A stretch of 64,000 bases of DNA, taken from Anthostomella pinea (Eukaryota; Ascomycota; Sordariomycetes; Xylariales; Xylariaceae). Position numbers and translations under genes: made by a program. Each line of letters begins with the position of its first letter. Position 1 is the first letter of the stretch. The stretch lies in assembly GCA_963556695.1 (NCBI GenBank), contig CAUWAG010000012.1:4340001-4404000 (forward strand). Direction: 5' to 3'. Of this stretch, positions 1 to 12,483 are shown piece by piece. Below the pieces are notes generated by a model. The model was not told where the DNA came from and made no database searches. It saw nothing but the letters and a program-made list of their open reading frames with translations.

Positions 1-315
1 TAATGTTTAAGATTTTTACGGCGAAATTTTAATAAGTTTTATAACGGTTTTAAAGTTTATGATTATTTAATATAGCGCGATTTTAATATTTTTTTTAACT
101 ATTCGTTACTCCGTACTATTGTTACGCCGTGTATAATCATTGTATAGACTACGAATATATTTAGAGTTATTTTATACGTTTATTTATGTTTTAAAGTATT
201 TTATATTAAATTAATCGGTAAATAAAGCTTTTAATTATGTTTTTATAAGAGTTTCAATGATATATAAGAGTATATAACGGCTTTAATGGTATATGTAAGT
301 AGTAACAAGAAATAA

Positions 316-373
<58 letters not shown>

Positions 374-545
374 TATTTCTTTATTCTATTACATTATTTC
401 ATTAAATTCTCATATATTATATATATGAACCTTTTTATGTTCTTTAAATTAGCTGCGTTATAGTTTATTTTATTAAAAAGCGATTTTAAAAAGCTTTATC
501 GTCTATATAGCGATTTGAAGTGAATACGCGCTAGCGCGACATTCT
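1..545. other. AT-rich, gene-free left edge
   Basis: The tract is strongly AT-rich, rich in TTTAA/TTTTA words, with no open frame that looks coding. It ends sharply near 545, where composition becomes balanced. The pattern resembles the RIP-mutated blocks at 21.4-26.4 and 51.9-52.9 kb. No terminal repeat or transposase remnant could be read here. Confidence 0.7.
317..374. repeat. (TTA)n microsatellite
   Basis: An almost perfect trinucleotide run of TTA/ATT units, about 19 copies, inside the AT-rich left edge. No gene overlaps it. Confidence 0.95.
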
Positions 546-786
546 GATTGAGAACGACAGTACCTGCAGCCAGCCGGCAGACCGGACAGGCAAGCAGCTG
601 CGGCAGCTGCCCACCAACAGTCTCATACAGACGATGGGATGCTGGTAAACTGGTCTGGTCGACATCTGCCAAAAACGTCGGCAACGGGGAACCCCATATG
701 CTCAACTTGCAAGGCACTTCCAGCGAGGCAGTCAATGCCCGACGACTCTCTCGATATCTCGCCATGCGCCGTGCCTTCGTCTCACA

Positions 787-2378
787 ATGGCATCTGCGAC
801 ATCGGACCTGTCCGCCCTCCCCAATGAGATCCTGAGCCAGATTTCGGGATATTTGGTTCTACCTCTACCCGACCGTCAGAACGTCCGCAATGCTTGTCTG
901 CTTCGTGAACGTCGAAAAGCACTCTGGAGCCTCTGCCTGATGAGCCGCAAGCTGAACAAGGTGGCCACCTCGGTTCTGTACAGGACCGTCCGCTTTTGGC
1001 ACGAGAAGCACCGGGACGGTTCTGGCCTGGGCTTGTTCCTGCGAACACTTGTCGAGAATGCTCAACTTCGCCCGTTGGTGAGACAAATTTCTTGTCTCAT
1101 CAACCTGACAGAGACAAGTGGATATAACTGGGATGTGGTCTTGATCAGCCAAAGCTGGGCGTCTCTCAGCGCCACCCTCCGCTTAGGCAATGACGAAGGT
1201 AAGTCCACTTCATTGCCTATCCCAACTGCTCAGAATTACAGAAGGTAAAATGTTCAACATGTGCACGCAGATATCACTATGCTCCAATCCACCGACTTGG
1301 TAGACCCCAACGGGGGCATGTGCCAAACTACTACGGGTGAGCGGGTATTCGGTGCTATTCTGTGCTTCGTCACTCGCCTCGAATACGTCTACCTTCAATG
1401 TCCCCATAATACATGTTATCTGCCCGCCTCCCGGCCCAACGCATATGGTGATCTGGACCGCATACTACGGAGCGCCTTGGCCACCGACGAGGGTCGCAGC
1501 AAATGGCCATTGCAATCTCTTCACACACTATATATCTATCCTAGGCGAAACTACCACAACTGATATCCTGGTTATCGTAGCTCTCCCATGATCTGTCCTG
1601 TCCTCCTGCATGCCCCAGATTTGAAGCTGCTCGCTGTCTACAAGGCAGAAAATCGCTGGTCGAAACTTCCAAACACCCTTCAATCCCTTGACCTCGCAGA
1701 TTCGCCGGTATCAAACGCCGTAATTGAAGACGCCTTGACCCTTCCAAACCTCAGGAACCTCATCCTACGGGGCATCAACATTGCAGAATGGGAATGTGCA
1801 CCTACCGATCAGGACTACCTCAATACCGCTATGTCTCGCCACCTGGCCACGAAGCTGGTGAGCCTGGAACTATGCCTCGAGGGTCAATTGGAAATGCAAG
1901 ACGACTTTGGCCCCTCGGCCACCCTGCACAGCCTCGCCACCTTCCAATCGCTGGAAAGGCTAAAGGTGGATATTCACATGCTGGTAGGCTCGGAGGGATC
2001 TGAAGACGGTCAACCTCGAAGAGAAGTTACCAACCTCGCTCGTTGCTCTAGAAATATCAGTCATCTTGACTGACAAGTCAACCCCCAGTCCCAGCACTGC
2101 TGTGCTGTTGCTAACATTCATGGCACAGGACCGAGATGTGGTGGGATGTGGATGACTTCTATGAAGAGGAGGACAATTTGTCCCTGTATAATGGTCATTT
2201 GATCACTATGTTTTATCGATTCGCCAAGTTTTGCAAGCAACGATGCCCGCGTCTAGAGTCGATCTCGTGGTGTCCGAACGCGTGGTTTGGGGAAGCGCCT
2301 CTTGCCGCATCACCAGTATTTACCACGATCATGGGACTGTTCCAAGATGTCGTAGTAAAGCTGGAGGTGAATGAGTAG
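787..2378 (+). pseudogene. F-box/LRR-like protein gene, probably decayed
   Basis: The first exon starts at ATG 787. Its N-terminus has an F-box-like LPNEILSQISGYL followed by a helix-rich stretch and the LYRTV motif common in fungal F-box proteins, which recruit substrates to SCF ubiquitin ligases. A GTAAGT intron runs 1199-1270, and exon 2 continues in phase. The same frame is cut by TGA at 1561-1563 and resumes with leucine-rich sequence to 2073 (for example LQSLDLADSPVSN). The last exon near 2136-2378 ends with LESISWCP-type sequence. Its frame cannot be joined to exon 2 by any GT donor I could find before the CTAAC...CAG acceptor at 2128, so an indel is likely. The TGA could be a CGA that took a C-to-T change. 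An unrecognised splice pattern is the alternative. The F-box call is moderately sure, the pseudogene call less so. Confidence 0.55.
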
Positions 2379-3177
2379 CGTCACTACACACCTTTCATCT
2401 GCACCACCAGCTCGGGCAGGCGTGTCAATTAAGGGAAACCATGTGCTATTGAGGGGTAAATACCCACGCTGCGTAGTGCTCCATGATGTCGAGTACAGTT
2501 CTACGGCGGGACAGAGCGAGCGAGTTGTACTTGTGCCGTCTGAGCAGGGCTGGCATTTGAGGAGGAGCTAGATGTTGTGGGTGGCGTGTCGGCCGCGAAA
2601 GTCACGGCCGTGATTCGTCTGCTGGCAATGCTGACTGCGTGCGTCGAAGCGGCCCCTCCTGGCGTTGAGACCTTGCACTCGCGTCTCGGATGGACCTGAC
2701 TGGAGATGTTCAGGGTGCCTGCGCCTGACCTTGGGGCTTGTCTGGTGCAAGATATGCGGTGCTGTGACATCATCACCCTGATCTGGTACATCGAAAATGT
2801 CAAGCCTTTCATGTTTGTAAGTCTCTTTTCCTTCATGAGTTGAGAAGAGTCAATGGAATGCTTTGTACGCTTTGTCGCTTTGTCACGAGATGAGGCTTTG
2901 CAGTCTTCCAAGAGCCAGCTTGGTAACAAGGACTTGCTCTGTGGTCTACTAGTGAGAACAATGTGCATCATAACAAAGGTGTTGTTGATGTTAGGCCGAA
3001 AGACGATATCTTTAGCATCTCCTAAGGGTATATAAGATACGGTGCAGGATGACTGCGAAGAGACCATTCTCAGTCTCACAAGCAACTCGTACCACAACAG
3101 AACTCAAAGCCGACATCCATTCAACAGCATCCCGTACCCCCAACACAACTCAAAGCCGCTATCTATTCAACGCGAAG
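2379..3177. other. intergenic, nothing recognised
   Basis: No convincing gene. Open frames on the minus strand here have serine/threonine-rich, biased content and no recognisable motif. Confidence 0.5.
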
Positions 3178-4512
3178 ATGGCAATGATACCTCCCCCATC
3201 TGGGCCACCTCTCACTTAAGCCGAGGCCCTCGCGAATGCAGCAAGCAGTCAGCCCCGTCTTAGGCTAGCAAGTCATGGGCTTGGAGAGCTCAGGGCCTGG
3301 GTCCGTCTTGGCTCGCCGTATCGTTCTGCGGGGGCGGCAGCAATAGTCGCCCTGGTACAGGAACTGCCGGGAGAATCACCAGGTATGGTTGACCTATGGC
3401 ATATCTTAGAAACTGTTGTTGGCATTTTCTTCGACGCCCATCTGACGACCTGGAACGGGTGCAGGGTGGAGTTGAACGTAGAGATGTATATGGACCGCAG
3501 ACAGGTCCGCGATTGTGGTGCTTACGGCGTCACCTTTTTCAAGACGCAAAACCCGCCTACCTGCTTTATCACGCTATTTGGCAACATGGGGGAAGACCTT
3601 CGAAAGTGGCGCGTCACACCATCGTTGTATATCGTCGAGACTCTCTTACATCAGATGGTGCACGCCTTCATCGAACTTTACTGGAACAGAGATCAGGCTG
3701 ATCGAGCAGCTGGCCTGATCGACGACGGTGGGCATGGTCCTATCTTCGAGGAAATCTTAACCTACATCGCGGAACGTATGGAGGTCTTCGACCCGGTACT
3801 TGCGAACCTCCGGGCCCCTCCTCCCCCGCCGTTCCCATCCCCGGAAGACGGATCCACCCAGGGGGTCATGTTCAATCCAACGGGAGCGTTGAGGGTTGAA
3901 ATCAAGCGGGCTCAGGCCGAAATAGAGCATCGGATAGATCAGGTGGAGGCTAGTAATACCTCGATGTTCGATGGACTCGAGGCGGATATGCAGGCCAACG
4001 TCAAACGACTTGATGCCCTGGAGACGCAGATCAAAGATCGGGCGGAGGCCCATGCTACTAACGAAAGGTTCAGAACCCTCGAGGGATGAATGTATGCTCT
4101 CAGTGACAGGCTCGATACACTCGAAGCACAAGTGAATACGCCGGCCTAGGCCACTACTAATCGGCTCGACGGGCTCCAAGCACATGTGGATGCGCAGTAC
4201 CAGGCTACCGTTGACAGGCTCGACGCGCTCGGAACACAAGTAAATGCGCCGAATCAGGCTATTATTGATAGGCTGGAAGCACTCGAGCAGGCGCAGGTAA
4301 AGGGGCCGGATCAGGCGACCGCCGACAGGCTCGAACCCATTGACAACAGAACGAGGGAAATACAACAGGCCCAAGAGGCTCTCGACCGCCGACAGCAAGG
4401 TTGGCTCTTTGTCTTGGGGATCCATGGCAAGCCTGGCAATATCTGTTTTCGCGGTCGTTTGACGACTTGCGGAGTTTTGATAGGTAGGTCGGTACTTTTA
4501 GGAGTTAGGTGA
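3178..4512 (+). pseudogene. SprT-like domain plus coiled-coil repeat protein, interrupted by three stops
   Basis: One reading frame runs from ATG 3178 (context AAGATGG) to 4512 and is broken only by TAA 3217, TGA 4087 and TAG 4147. Each is one C-to-T step from CAA, CGA or CAG. The middle section (3385-3780) contains LLHQMVHAFIELY followed some 25 residues later by GHGPIFEEIL. This is the zinc-binding arrangement of SprT-like metallopeptidases (HExxH...GHG), but the catalytic Glu is Gln. A proline-rich linker follows, then heptad-like repeats of the type DRLDALETQV, continuing after both later stops. The repeat TPA(stop)A aligns with APNQA in the next unit, so the TAG was probably CAG. The parental protein may have been a non-catalytic SprT-like factor. 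A translated fragment could still start at ATG 3385. Confidence 0.7.
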
Positions 4513-5672
4513 GTTGTTTTTTGTTTTTTGTTTCCCTGTTTATACAAGGTATCCATGGCGTAGATGAATATAGAGAACTAGTCATCATTGTCTTTGAATG
4601 TTGAGCCCCTTGACCCGGCGCTGTCTGATGAAGGATTGACTTGAATGTGAAAGCACGATCTTGGGATTATTCGTAATACAACCGCTATGTTGTGGTGATG
4701 GCTTCGTCCTTAGCAAGCCAAGAGCAGAGAAGAGAGCAGCCATTGTTGGGCTCAAGGTCCAGATGTTCATCTCTCCATGTGTAGGGCAGCCTTGCCAGAC
4801 GACCGATCATTGAATATAGGCCGTTTCACACAATACAAGAGCGTCGAATTGCGCATCCTATTTGGCCATCAAATGATCATTGGAGGGTGGTTGTCTCGGA
4901 ACGTTGATACTGGGAAGTCGTACGAGGTAAATAAACTGAAGGATTAACATTGACATGTCTCCGATATCAAGTTGAGCCTCAGGCAGGGGTATGTGGCTAA
5001 GGAGAACCATCACGTGATGCTGTCCTTTTCCCGGGGATCTGGAGAACCTTCAATCTCAGTCCTTTGACCAAAGTACAGTCTACAAGCGCGTGTCGACTGG
5101 AAACGGCGATGCAACATGCAGTATATCTGCTAACAATTGCGCAGAAACTTTAACGACGCAATTAGATGAGGATTGGAAATTGACACGTTGGTCATCAGGA
5201 TAATCTGAGTGATGTGTTGGTGTTTCCGAGCCAAGCTGTCATTGTTGCAAGATAAAGTACCGACGTACATGTTTGTATTTACAGTGGGCAATAGGGCTTT
5301 ATAGCGGCTCTAGCGGGCGAGATACAGCTGGAGTGCACTGTGGGGCAGTTGTCGCGCAACTTTGGCCAGTGGGCTGCCAGTCGGGTCGGCTTTGGACTGG
5401 GGATTTGTACATGCCTCACGTACCCACCCAAAACCTCACTCGACCTCAACCCATCGCCAGCGCCAGCATCGCCGTCGACTCAACCCATCGCGGCCGCACC
5501 ATTCTTATCGAGCTGCCCTCCGCACTTCATCAGCCATCTATTTCGATGTCGTCCGCCCTGCCTGTGTCATTTTGAGGGCGCCCAACGCCCTTTCCCCCAC
5601 GAGACGCGACCGTCTAAACACCGCATGGCGGCCGACGCCCGCCCAGCCCTCTAGCACGCCGACGCGGCCAGC
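4513..5672. other. intergenic, upstream of SPT7
   Basis: About 1.16 kb without a convincing gene. The last 300 bp are C-rich and pyrimidine-rich, as in a fungal promoter and 5' leader. No specific regulatory element is claimed. Confidence 0.5.
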
Positions 5673-8600
5673 ATGTCCATCATGAACGGCCATCAAGCCT
5701 GGCCTCCTTCGCAGCAGCACCAGCTCAATGGGAACCGCTCGTTCCACTACTCCGACGATGCCCCTGCGCCATCGACCGACTCCCTTGATAACCCCCCGGC
5801 ATCCCTTCCCGAGCCCCCAGATGCCGACGATGACCGCCAACGATCCCGCTTCGACGAACTGTTTCGCCGGAGCGACGCGCGTCTTGCGCATTTGTTCACC
5901 GTCGACGGCTCATATAATCGGGATGCCATAGACTCGTTGCGGCGGCCTGCGAACCTCTCCGCACGCTTACCACCGACCACCGACCACGCCCCTATCGAGG
6001 AACGCCCTGCCAAGAGAGTCAAGAGAGTTATCGATGAAGACGACTATGGCGACGAGGACGACGAGGAAGATGACGAAACAGAAGAACAGCGTCCCAACGC
6101 GGGCGTTGCCGTCTCCCCCCTAAAACACAAGACGTCTTCTGCGTCGAAGGGCCTCTTGTCACCCTCCAAGTCCGGAAGCTCCCCGGTCCCGTCCGTTAAT
6201 TCGCCCGACAAGCTGCTCGACAAGGCGCGAGAAGATGGTTCGCAAGACTCGCAAGCGTCGCGTGCGCAAGCCAACAACTCCGAAGACGCGCGAAAGCAGC
6301 TTGAGGAAGCTCGGAAAGACACCGAGGAAGCCGCCAAGCGCAGCTTCCATACCATCATCTACACCCTTGAGAATGACCATGCCGCAATGCTGGAGCAGCA
6401 ACAGCTGGAGGAGTCGGAGAAGGTGCTAGAAGCCGAAATCGACAATACGAATACGACCAGCACGAGTGGTGGCCCTGCCGGCGAAAATCATGGATCGCTT
6501 AGCAGCGCGAACCTGGGCGCGTCCAGCTTGACCCTCAAGCACCTCATCGCGCGCATCGATATGAAACGAGATATGGTGCGCGCATCGGATGCCGAATTGC
6601 GCTCGCTGATGAACGAAGTGCGCAAGAACCGAAGCAAGTGGGCCAGTGAGGAGAATGTCAACCAGGAAGACCTCTACGAAGCGCTGGATAAGGTCTTGAC
6701 AGAACTGAAAGCGCACACCGAATACTCAACGCCGTTCCTTCAGAGGGTGAACAAGAGGGACGCCCCTGACTACTATAATTGTGAGTGAATGCATGGTGCG
6801 CGTGGGTACAACATCAACTGACTAACAGCCCGTAAAGTCATTAAGCAACCGATGGATCTTGGCAGCATGACCAAGAAGCTGAAGTCGCTGACCTACAAAT
6901 CCAAGGCGGATTTCGTCGCGGACCTTAATTTGATCTGGGATAACTGTCTGAGATACAACCAGGATATGAGCCACCCTCTGAGGCGGATGGCCAACGGCAT
7001 GCGCAAGGAGGCCGAAAAGCTCATCCCTCTGATCCCAGATCTTGTCATCCGACCACGTGCTGAGGTCGAAGCCGAAGAGCGGAGGAAGCAGAACGGCGGC
7101 GATGACGATGGCGGTGATGATTCGGACGACGAGCCGATCATGTCGTCTCGCGGCCGCATCGCCGGCGGGGCGAAAGGAACCAAGTCGAGGAAAGCGCCTA
7201 CGGACCAGAAAGAGGGCACGCCCACTTTGGAGCAGAAACCAGCTTTTCAGCTGAACGGCCTGCTGGCAAAGGCTCATCGGGAGGGCTCTGAGCTCGACGC
7301 AAGCAATGGGTTCGCAACACCGGCAGTTGGTGGCTCGATGACTCCCGGTGGCGTCAACGGACATTCAGGCATGGCAAGCAACGGCGACGCCATGGACATT
7401 GATGGCCCATCTTTGAACGGCTTGGCACTGGGTCAGGCTCTGAACGAAGCTGCCCAGCAGGCATACGAGGACGATGAGTACAAAATCTGGAAACAGGTCA
7501 CCAAGAAAGACCGTGCGTTAGTCGCCAAGGAGCGGTTCCAGCTCTTCAGTGGCAACAAGCTGAACGTCGACGAGCCTGCCTTGCTCCGAACCAAGGCGGG
7601 CATGCGCCGATTTCTGCGCGGCCAACAGCAGGCAGAAGCCATCGGCGCTACGGGTCACGCACAAGACGAGACGTCAGCCGCTGCTGCCAAGGAAGCTGCG
7701 AAGGCGACCGAGACTTTGGCAGAGGGCATGGAAGTGGACGAAGAGAAGGTGATCCCGGACTACTACGAACCTCAGAGCCTAGTCCCGGATATTTCACCGA
7801 AGCTTCAGTGGGTCGAGGACAGCGAAGGTCAAGTCATCAACCATCATGAAGAGTTCCTTCGCACCTTGCCTTCGGGCATTTTTGCTGCTCCCGAGGGCCA
7901 TCTCTCCCGAAGATTCGACGCCAACCTCAGGCAGATGCAGGAGACGCGAAAGGTTGTATCGAAGATAGGGGTTATCAAACAGATGCAGCTCCAAACACAG
8001 GTAATGCTGGCCGGAGCTTCCACTAAACCACTTCTTGTACTGATTCTATTAGGTCTACGCCAACCAATTCCCCAAGTACAACCCTGACCCCTTCCACGAA
8101 GTCGAGGTCGAGCCGCACGTTACTTGCGGTGATAACATTGTCATGGCACCGAAACTCTGCAGGGCGGCGATGCAACGAACGGTTGCTAAAATCTTCTACC
8201 ATGCTGGTTTCGAGGAGTTCCAGCCATCTGCGCTAGATACTATCACTGACATCGCTTCCGACTACTTTGGCAAGTTCGTGCAGACATTCAGCGCCTATAC
8301 CGAGATAGAGAAGAAAGACGCCTCTGCACTCAATCAACAGAAGGGAGCTACAGTCGAGCCCCGCTACAGCAAAGAGGAAGCCATTCTCCACACCCTCAAC
8401 GAGAACGGGTACACGATCGAGTCACTGGAGAGCTACGCCAAGGACGAGGTTGATCGGCTCGGCAACAGGCTTGGCGGCATACACGAGCGCATGAAGTCCC
8501 ATCTCGGTGATCTTCTGCGCCCTGCCATCAACGAGGCTGGACCAGACGGCTCAGCCGCAGCCTTCAATGATGGTAGCGAACAATTCGTTGGGGGAGACTT

Positions 8601-9240
8601 TGCCGAAGAACTGGGCGAAGACTTCTTTGGCTTCAAGGAGCTGGGACTTGCTGGAGAGATGGGCGGCATGCTATCGGTTCCCCTGCATCTCCTCCAGTCG
8701 AGGGTCCGCAGTCAGTTTCAAGCTCAGAATCCTAGTGTTGAAGGGCCAACCGACGTGGTGCTATTCGACGACCTCCCGGCTCCGGAGCCTGTTACCAAAG
8801 AGAACATCCAAGGACAGATTGGTCTCGTCAAAAACTTCTTCCTCGCGAAACTGCACGCTAATGGCGACTCACCGTTGGTGGAAGATAAAGATCTGCCTGT
8901 GAAGCAGCGACGACCTCAACCACGACTTGGCGCTACAGGCAAGATCGTGTCTCCGCAGAAACGGCCACCCAAGGAACAAAATGCGATCAACAAGCGGAAA
9001 AAGAAACTAGAGGCCCAGGCAGCCGAGGCCAAGAAAGCCAACAACGATGCTGACAAGACTGGACCGAAGAAGACGAAGAACCCATCGGGGCCAAATGGAT
9101 CCGGACCGACGAATGTGCCGTCACTGGCAGTGCCTCCACATACCATGGAACGGATCGAAAGCATACAAAGCCAGGGTGGCAATAGTCAGACAGACAAAGA
9201 CGATATCGGGATGATGAGCCCGGAGAGTATTGAACGCTAG
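5673..9240 (+). CDS. SPT7: SAGA complex subunit Spt7 (bromodomain and histone-fold protein)
   Basis: Three exons, 5673-6780, 6838-8000 and 8053-9240, give 1152 residues. The introns (57 and 52 bp) are canonical (GTGAGT...AAG; GTAATG...TAG), and all phases agree. Residues 1-300 are low-complexity and acidic, with a [13 protein letters not shown] run. A bromodomain lies at about 328-410: the ZA region around [18 protein letters not shown] is split by intron 1, and the acetyl-lysine-binding Asn is in CLRYNQD. At about 788-840 is the bromodomain-associated histone fold ([20 protein letters not shown]), the fold that pairs with Taf10 in yeast SAGA. The C-terminus is lysine-rich and basic. This order matches Spt7, the scaffold of SAGA that reads acetylated histones and holds the coactivator together in the nucleus. 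No lesions were seen. Confidence 0.93.
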
Positions 9241-10097
9241 CAGTGGACTGCTCACCGCTAGTCTGCCCCTCGTCGACATGCCATTGAGCTAGGTTGAATG
9301 GCCATTCTGCATTTCAATTCTTATCTTATACCCAACCGGTGGGACATTGATTGAGTTAGAAGGGCGTATGTTGTAAGGCGTACGAGGGGGCGTTTTGGTG
9401 CTATGGCGACTATCCACGACGAGTCGGCCCCTATGACACAGCCACTACGCCACGGCGCTTATGACACAGGCCTTGGCGTCAGAGATCTTGGGTTCTCTTT
9501 TCCTACCCATGATTTTGGGGGAAGCTTTGCATATACCAGACGAAATGCACGGAGACTCGGCCGAAGGACCGTGCAATGGCGCGGCGGAACGATCTGAGAG
9601 GTGCACCAGCCTCTTTTCCTTGTACATAGACCTCCTACCGACAACCCATAACCCATATCCCATATCCCATATCCCAGATCTAGGCCCATTGGTCCCGCCC
9701 GCCGAACATAGGATACGAATAGTTGTACCATGAAATTATATCCCGTCTGCTACTTTGCCCTGCTTGGGGCCCTGTGACTCACCTGGTGTTGGGGCGATTG
9801 GTGGTGTTTGCTGTTGATATGCCTCTGCGTCACTGTACTACGCTTAGGTATGTATCGATGAATCACCCTCAGACCATCTGTGACGAAGAGCATGGTACCG
9901 GTTACTCGAGCGTGATGATAGTTATTCCCAGCTTGACTGGATGACCTTATTTGCATCATTCTTCATTCCTCCTGGCATCGTATCCAGAGACCGCTCAGTG
10001 GTACTTACCAAGAACTGTTCACGACTCACGCCTACATGACTGCGTGAACTCTGAGATCATATGGCATACAAAGTCAATATGATTCCGCATACTGCAG
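9241..10097. other. intergenic between convergent SPT7 and MFS genes
   Basis: The shared 3' region of two convergent genes. It contains a short tandem run of CCCATAT units at about 9652-9675. No gene was recognised. Confidence 0.5.
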
Positions 10098-12020
10098 TTA
10101 AAGTAAGTACACAAACTCGTCGTTCTCACCATCAGTCATATCCGAGAAGGCATTGTCGCCAATACGTCGGGGCGCGTGTGCCGCCTCAGCCTGCGCGATG
10201 TCACTCGCGGACCCCTCAACGATGCCCTCGGATGGGTCCGCGCCCGGCGAGATATCACGGTACTCGTCCTCCATACTCGTGTCCATGATCTTGGCCGGCT
10301 TGCCATTTCGGACGCGTCTGCGCTCCTGGAGTCTATTCAGGAACGCGAGGTTCACGGCCTGAAGCACAGCGCACGCTGCCAGAGCGACGAAGATACCCAG
10401 CATGGCGCGCAGGCCGGGGATGTACTCGGGGGCGTCTCGGGAGTTGAAGACGAGGGGCCCGATTATGTTGCCGGTCGACGAGGCGGCGTTGTAGACGGAC
10501 ATGGCGACGGATTTCTTGGTCGTGCCTGCCGTGTTGGCTACGATCCACGCCACAATGATGGGGACGCCGCCGAACAGGAACGCGAGGAGGTAGTAGCCCG
10601 CGAGCAGGGCGCCCTGATTTTGCGAGCCGTTGCCGCGCGGGACGACGTAGAGGACGACGAGCCCCGCGATGACGGGCAGCGTCAGGACGAAGAGGATGGC
10701 GGACTTGATGCGGAAGTGCTGCGCGAACCAGGAGGCGAAGAGGATGATGACGAACTGCACGAAGCCGAAGGGGATGTTGAGGAGCGACGTGGTGTACTTG
10801 TCGAACCCCAAGCCGTTTAGGATCAGGGGGCCGAAGGTGTTGGTGACCGAGGCGCCGGCATTTAGGAATAAGGATAGGGCTATCCAGAGGTACGTCTTGG
10901 GCTCGAGGCACAGTTCGAGGACTTGGCGCCATTTGAAGTCGCGGCTGCCTGTGCCGGTCTGGTTGGCGCGCAGTCGCTCGATTGCTTTTGGTTTGTCTTC
11001 CTCTGAGAGGAAGCGGGCGGAGGGATGTCGTCGTCTAGCTTCCAGTACACGAAGGGGACTGTGGCAATAGTTACGAGGCCTACGAAGAGGAAGATGCTGC
11101 CAGAGCATTAGTGGAGAGTGTTCGACATGCTCAAGGGTTTATTGAACCTACATTTGCCAGGATTCTAGTCGATCAGAGGGAATATGGCCAAGCCCGTACG
11201 AAAGGGCAGAGGCGACGATGGTGGCCAGGCCATTGGTACTATACCACGCAGCAACGCGAAGCGGCTGTTCAGCCCTCCTGAACCACTGCGACGTGATCAA
11301 CGAGAATAGGGGAAGACATCCCGCCTCGAACAGGCCCAGGAAGAACCGCGCAGCAAGGAGGTCGCCGTAGTTCCGGCAGGCGGCCATGGCGGTCTGCGCG
11401 ATGCCCCAGCCTAGACACAAGGTCGGCATCAGGATGCGATGCGACACCTTGACGATGAGATAGGACGAGAAGGGCTGCCATGCTAGCTGTGCGATGGGTG
11501 CTATGGATCCGACGAAGGAGTACTGGCTGCCGCTGAGATGGGTCGACTTGGACAGCCCGAAGGTGGCGGCGTAGCCCAGGGCGGTCTTGTCTAAGATTTG
11601 GAGGAAGTATACCCAGACTGCGAGTGTGTCAGTATGTGGTTTATCAACACCTGATAGCTCTGCTACCAGAAAAGAATGAGATTGCAGGACGAGGCCCTCT
11701 TGGGTAGAATAGGGTCGTATTCTTGCACCTGAGGCTCTGGAACGTACCAAGGATGGTCATGATGACCTTGTCCGTCTTACGCCTGATTCGTCTGTTCTGG
11801 AATCGTTGGATGCAGTTAGTTGTCCGTGAACCTCACGTTGGTACCAGATATGCATTGTTGGACCAACATCTTCTTCAGTCAAGCTGATTCGCCCATGGCC
11901 GATGATCCTCAACGCTCGGTCGCCATGCATGTGTGTCGTCCCGGTCGCATTACTACTACCAACGGTTGTCTTCGCAACATCTTCGAACGTGGCATCTACT
12001 CGAGCCTTGGTTCCATCCAT
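10098..12020 (-). CDS. MFS transporter, Dal5/allantoate permease-like, with apparent -1 frameshift
   Basis: The best model has exons 12020-11868, 11796-11748, 11617-11152 and 11096-10098. Joined, they read LTEED-NRRIRRKTDKVIMTIL-VWVYFLQILDKTALGY, the classic start of the anion:cation symporter family. TM segments follow, with SWQ at the end of exon 3, then FLSEEDK and RANQTG before the second six helices. The C-terminal tail is acidic. After the third intron the sequence reads IFLFVGLVTIATVPFVYWKL, then must drop one base near 11014-11025 to enter SARFLSEED; exon lengths sum to 3n-1. Splicing instead to the TAG/G acceptor near 11085 avoids the frameshift but replaces a membrane helix with a basic peptide. 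It is therefore either a mutated gene, a sequencing error or an unusual splice. Substrates in this family are allantoate, vitamins or organic anions; the substrate here is unknown. ATG 12047 is an alternative start. Confidence 0.75.
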
Positions 12021-12265
12021 CGTAATGACCAGTTTTAGGCACTGCACTTAAGTAAAGGGAGAAACCTGATACTGATGTATGCCCTGATGATGTGGGAGTA
12101 TGTCTGACCCCAACCCCCTGCCCCCGCACGCGGACAGCACCATGGAGATAACGTCGCACCCGAGAGGAGACCGAAGTCAGTATTCGAGATGTAGATCCCC
12201 TGATGATTGAGTAACCGATCCGGCAAGCTACATGTATCCAGAGCTATTCGGCAATTCACTTTCGG

Positions 12266-12483
12266 TTCAATCACCCCTCACAAGTCTCCGTTCGCGCACC
12301 TCGATTCCCCCCTTAAGATGGTAAATCATTGGTGGAATAAGCGTACTGGTATAATCATATAAATCCCGAACCCCATTCTTCATCCTTATTCCAAAGTGCT
12401 TATGCCGTAACTGAAGGATACCCCTATTCATTATGGCATTGCCTGTAAATATGGGTGTACGGAGACTCTGAGGCTTCAGTGTA
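12266..12483. mobile_element. MITE-like inverted-repeat element, copy A
   Basis: 218 bp. The left end reads TTCAATCACCCCTCACAAG then TCTCCGTTCG. The right end, on the other strand, reads TACACTGAAGCCTCAGAG then TCTCCGTACACC. An inner pair of GGAATAAGCG and CTTATTCCAAAG-type motifs surrounds the centre. It has no coding capacity, and the same architecture is found at 13203, 16207 and 34450. The copy lies about 250 bp upstream of the MFS start. Confidence 0.7.

Noticed and set aside
2501..3097. 198-codon minus-strand open frame
   Set aside because: Ser/Thr/Ala-rich, no recognisable domain, overlapping unrelated short frames; probably chance.
10176..10820. 214-codon plus-strand frame
   Set aside because: Antisense shadow of the MFS transporter, with the charged bias expected of a shadow of GC-rich coding DNA.
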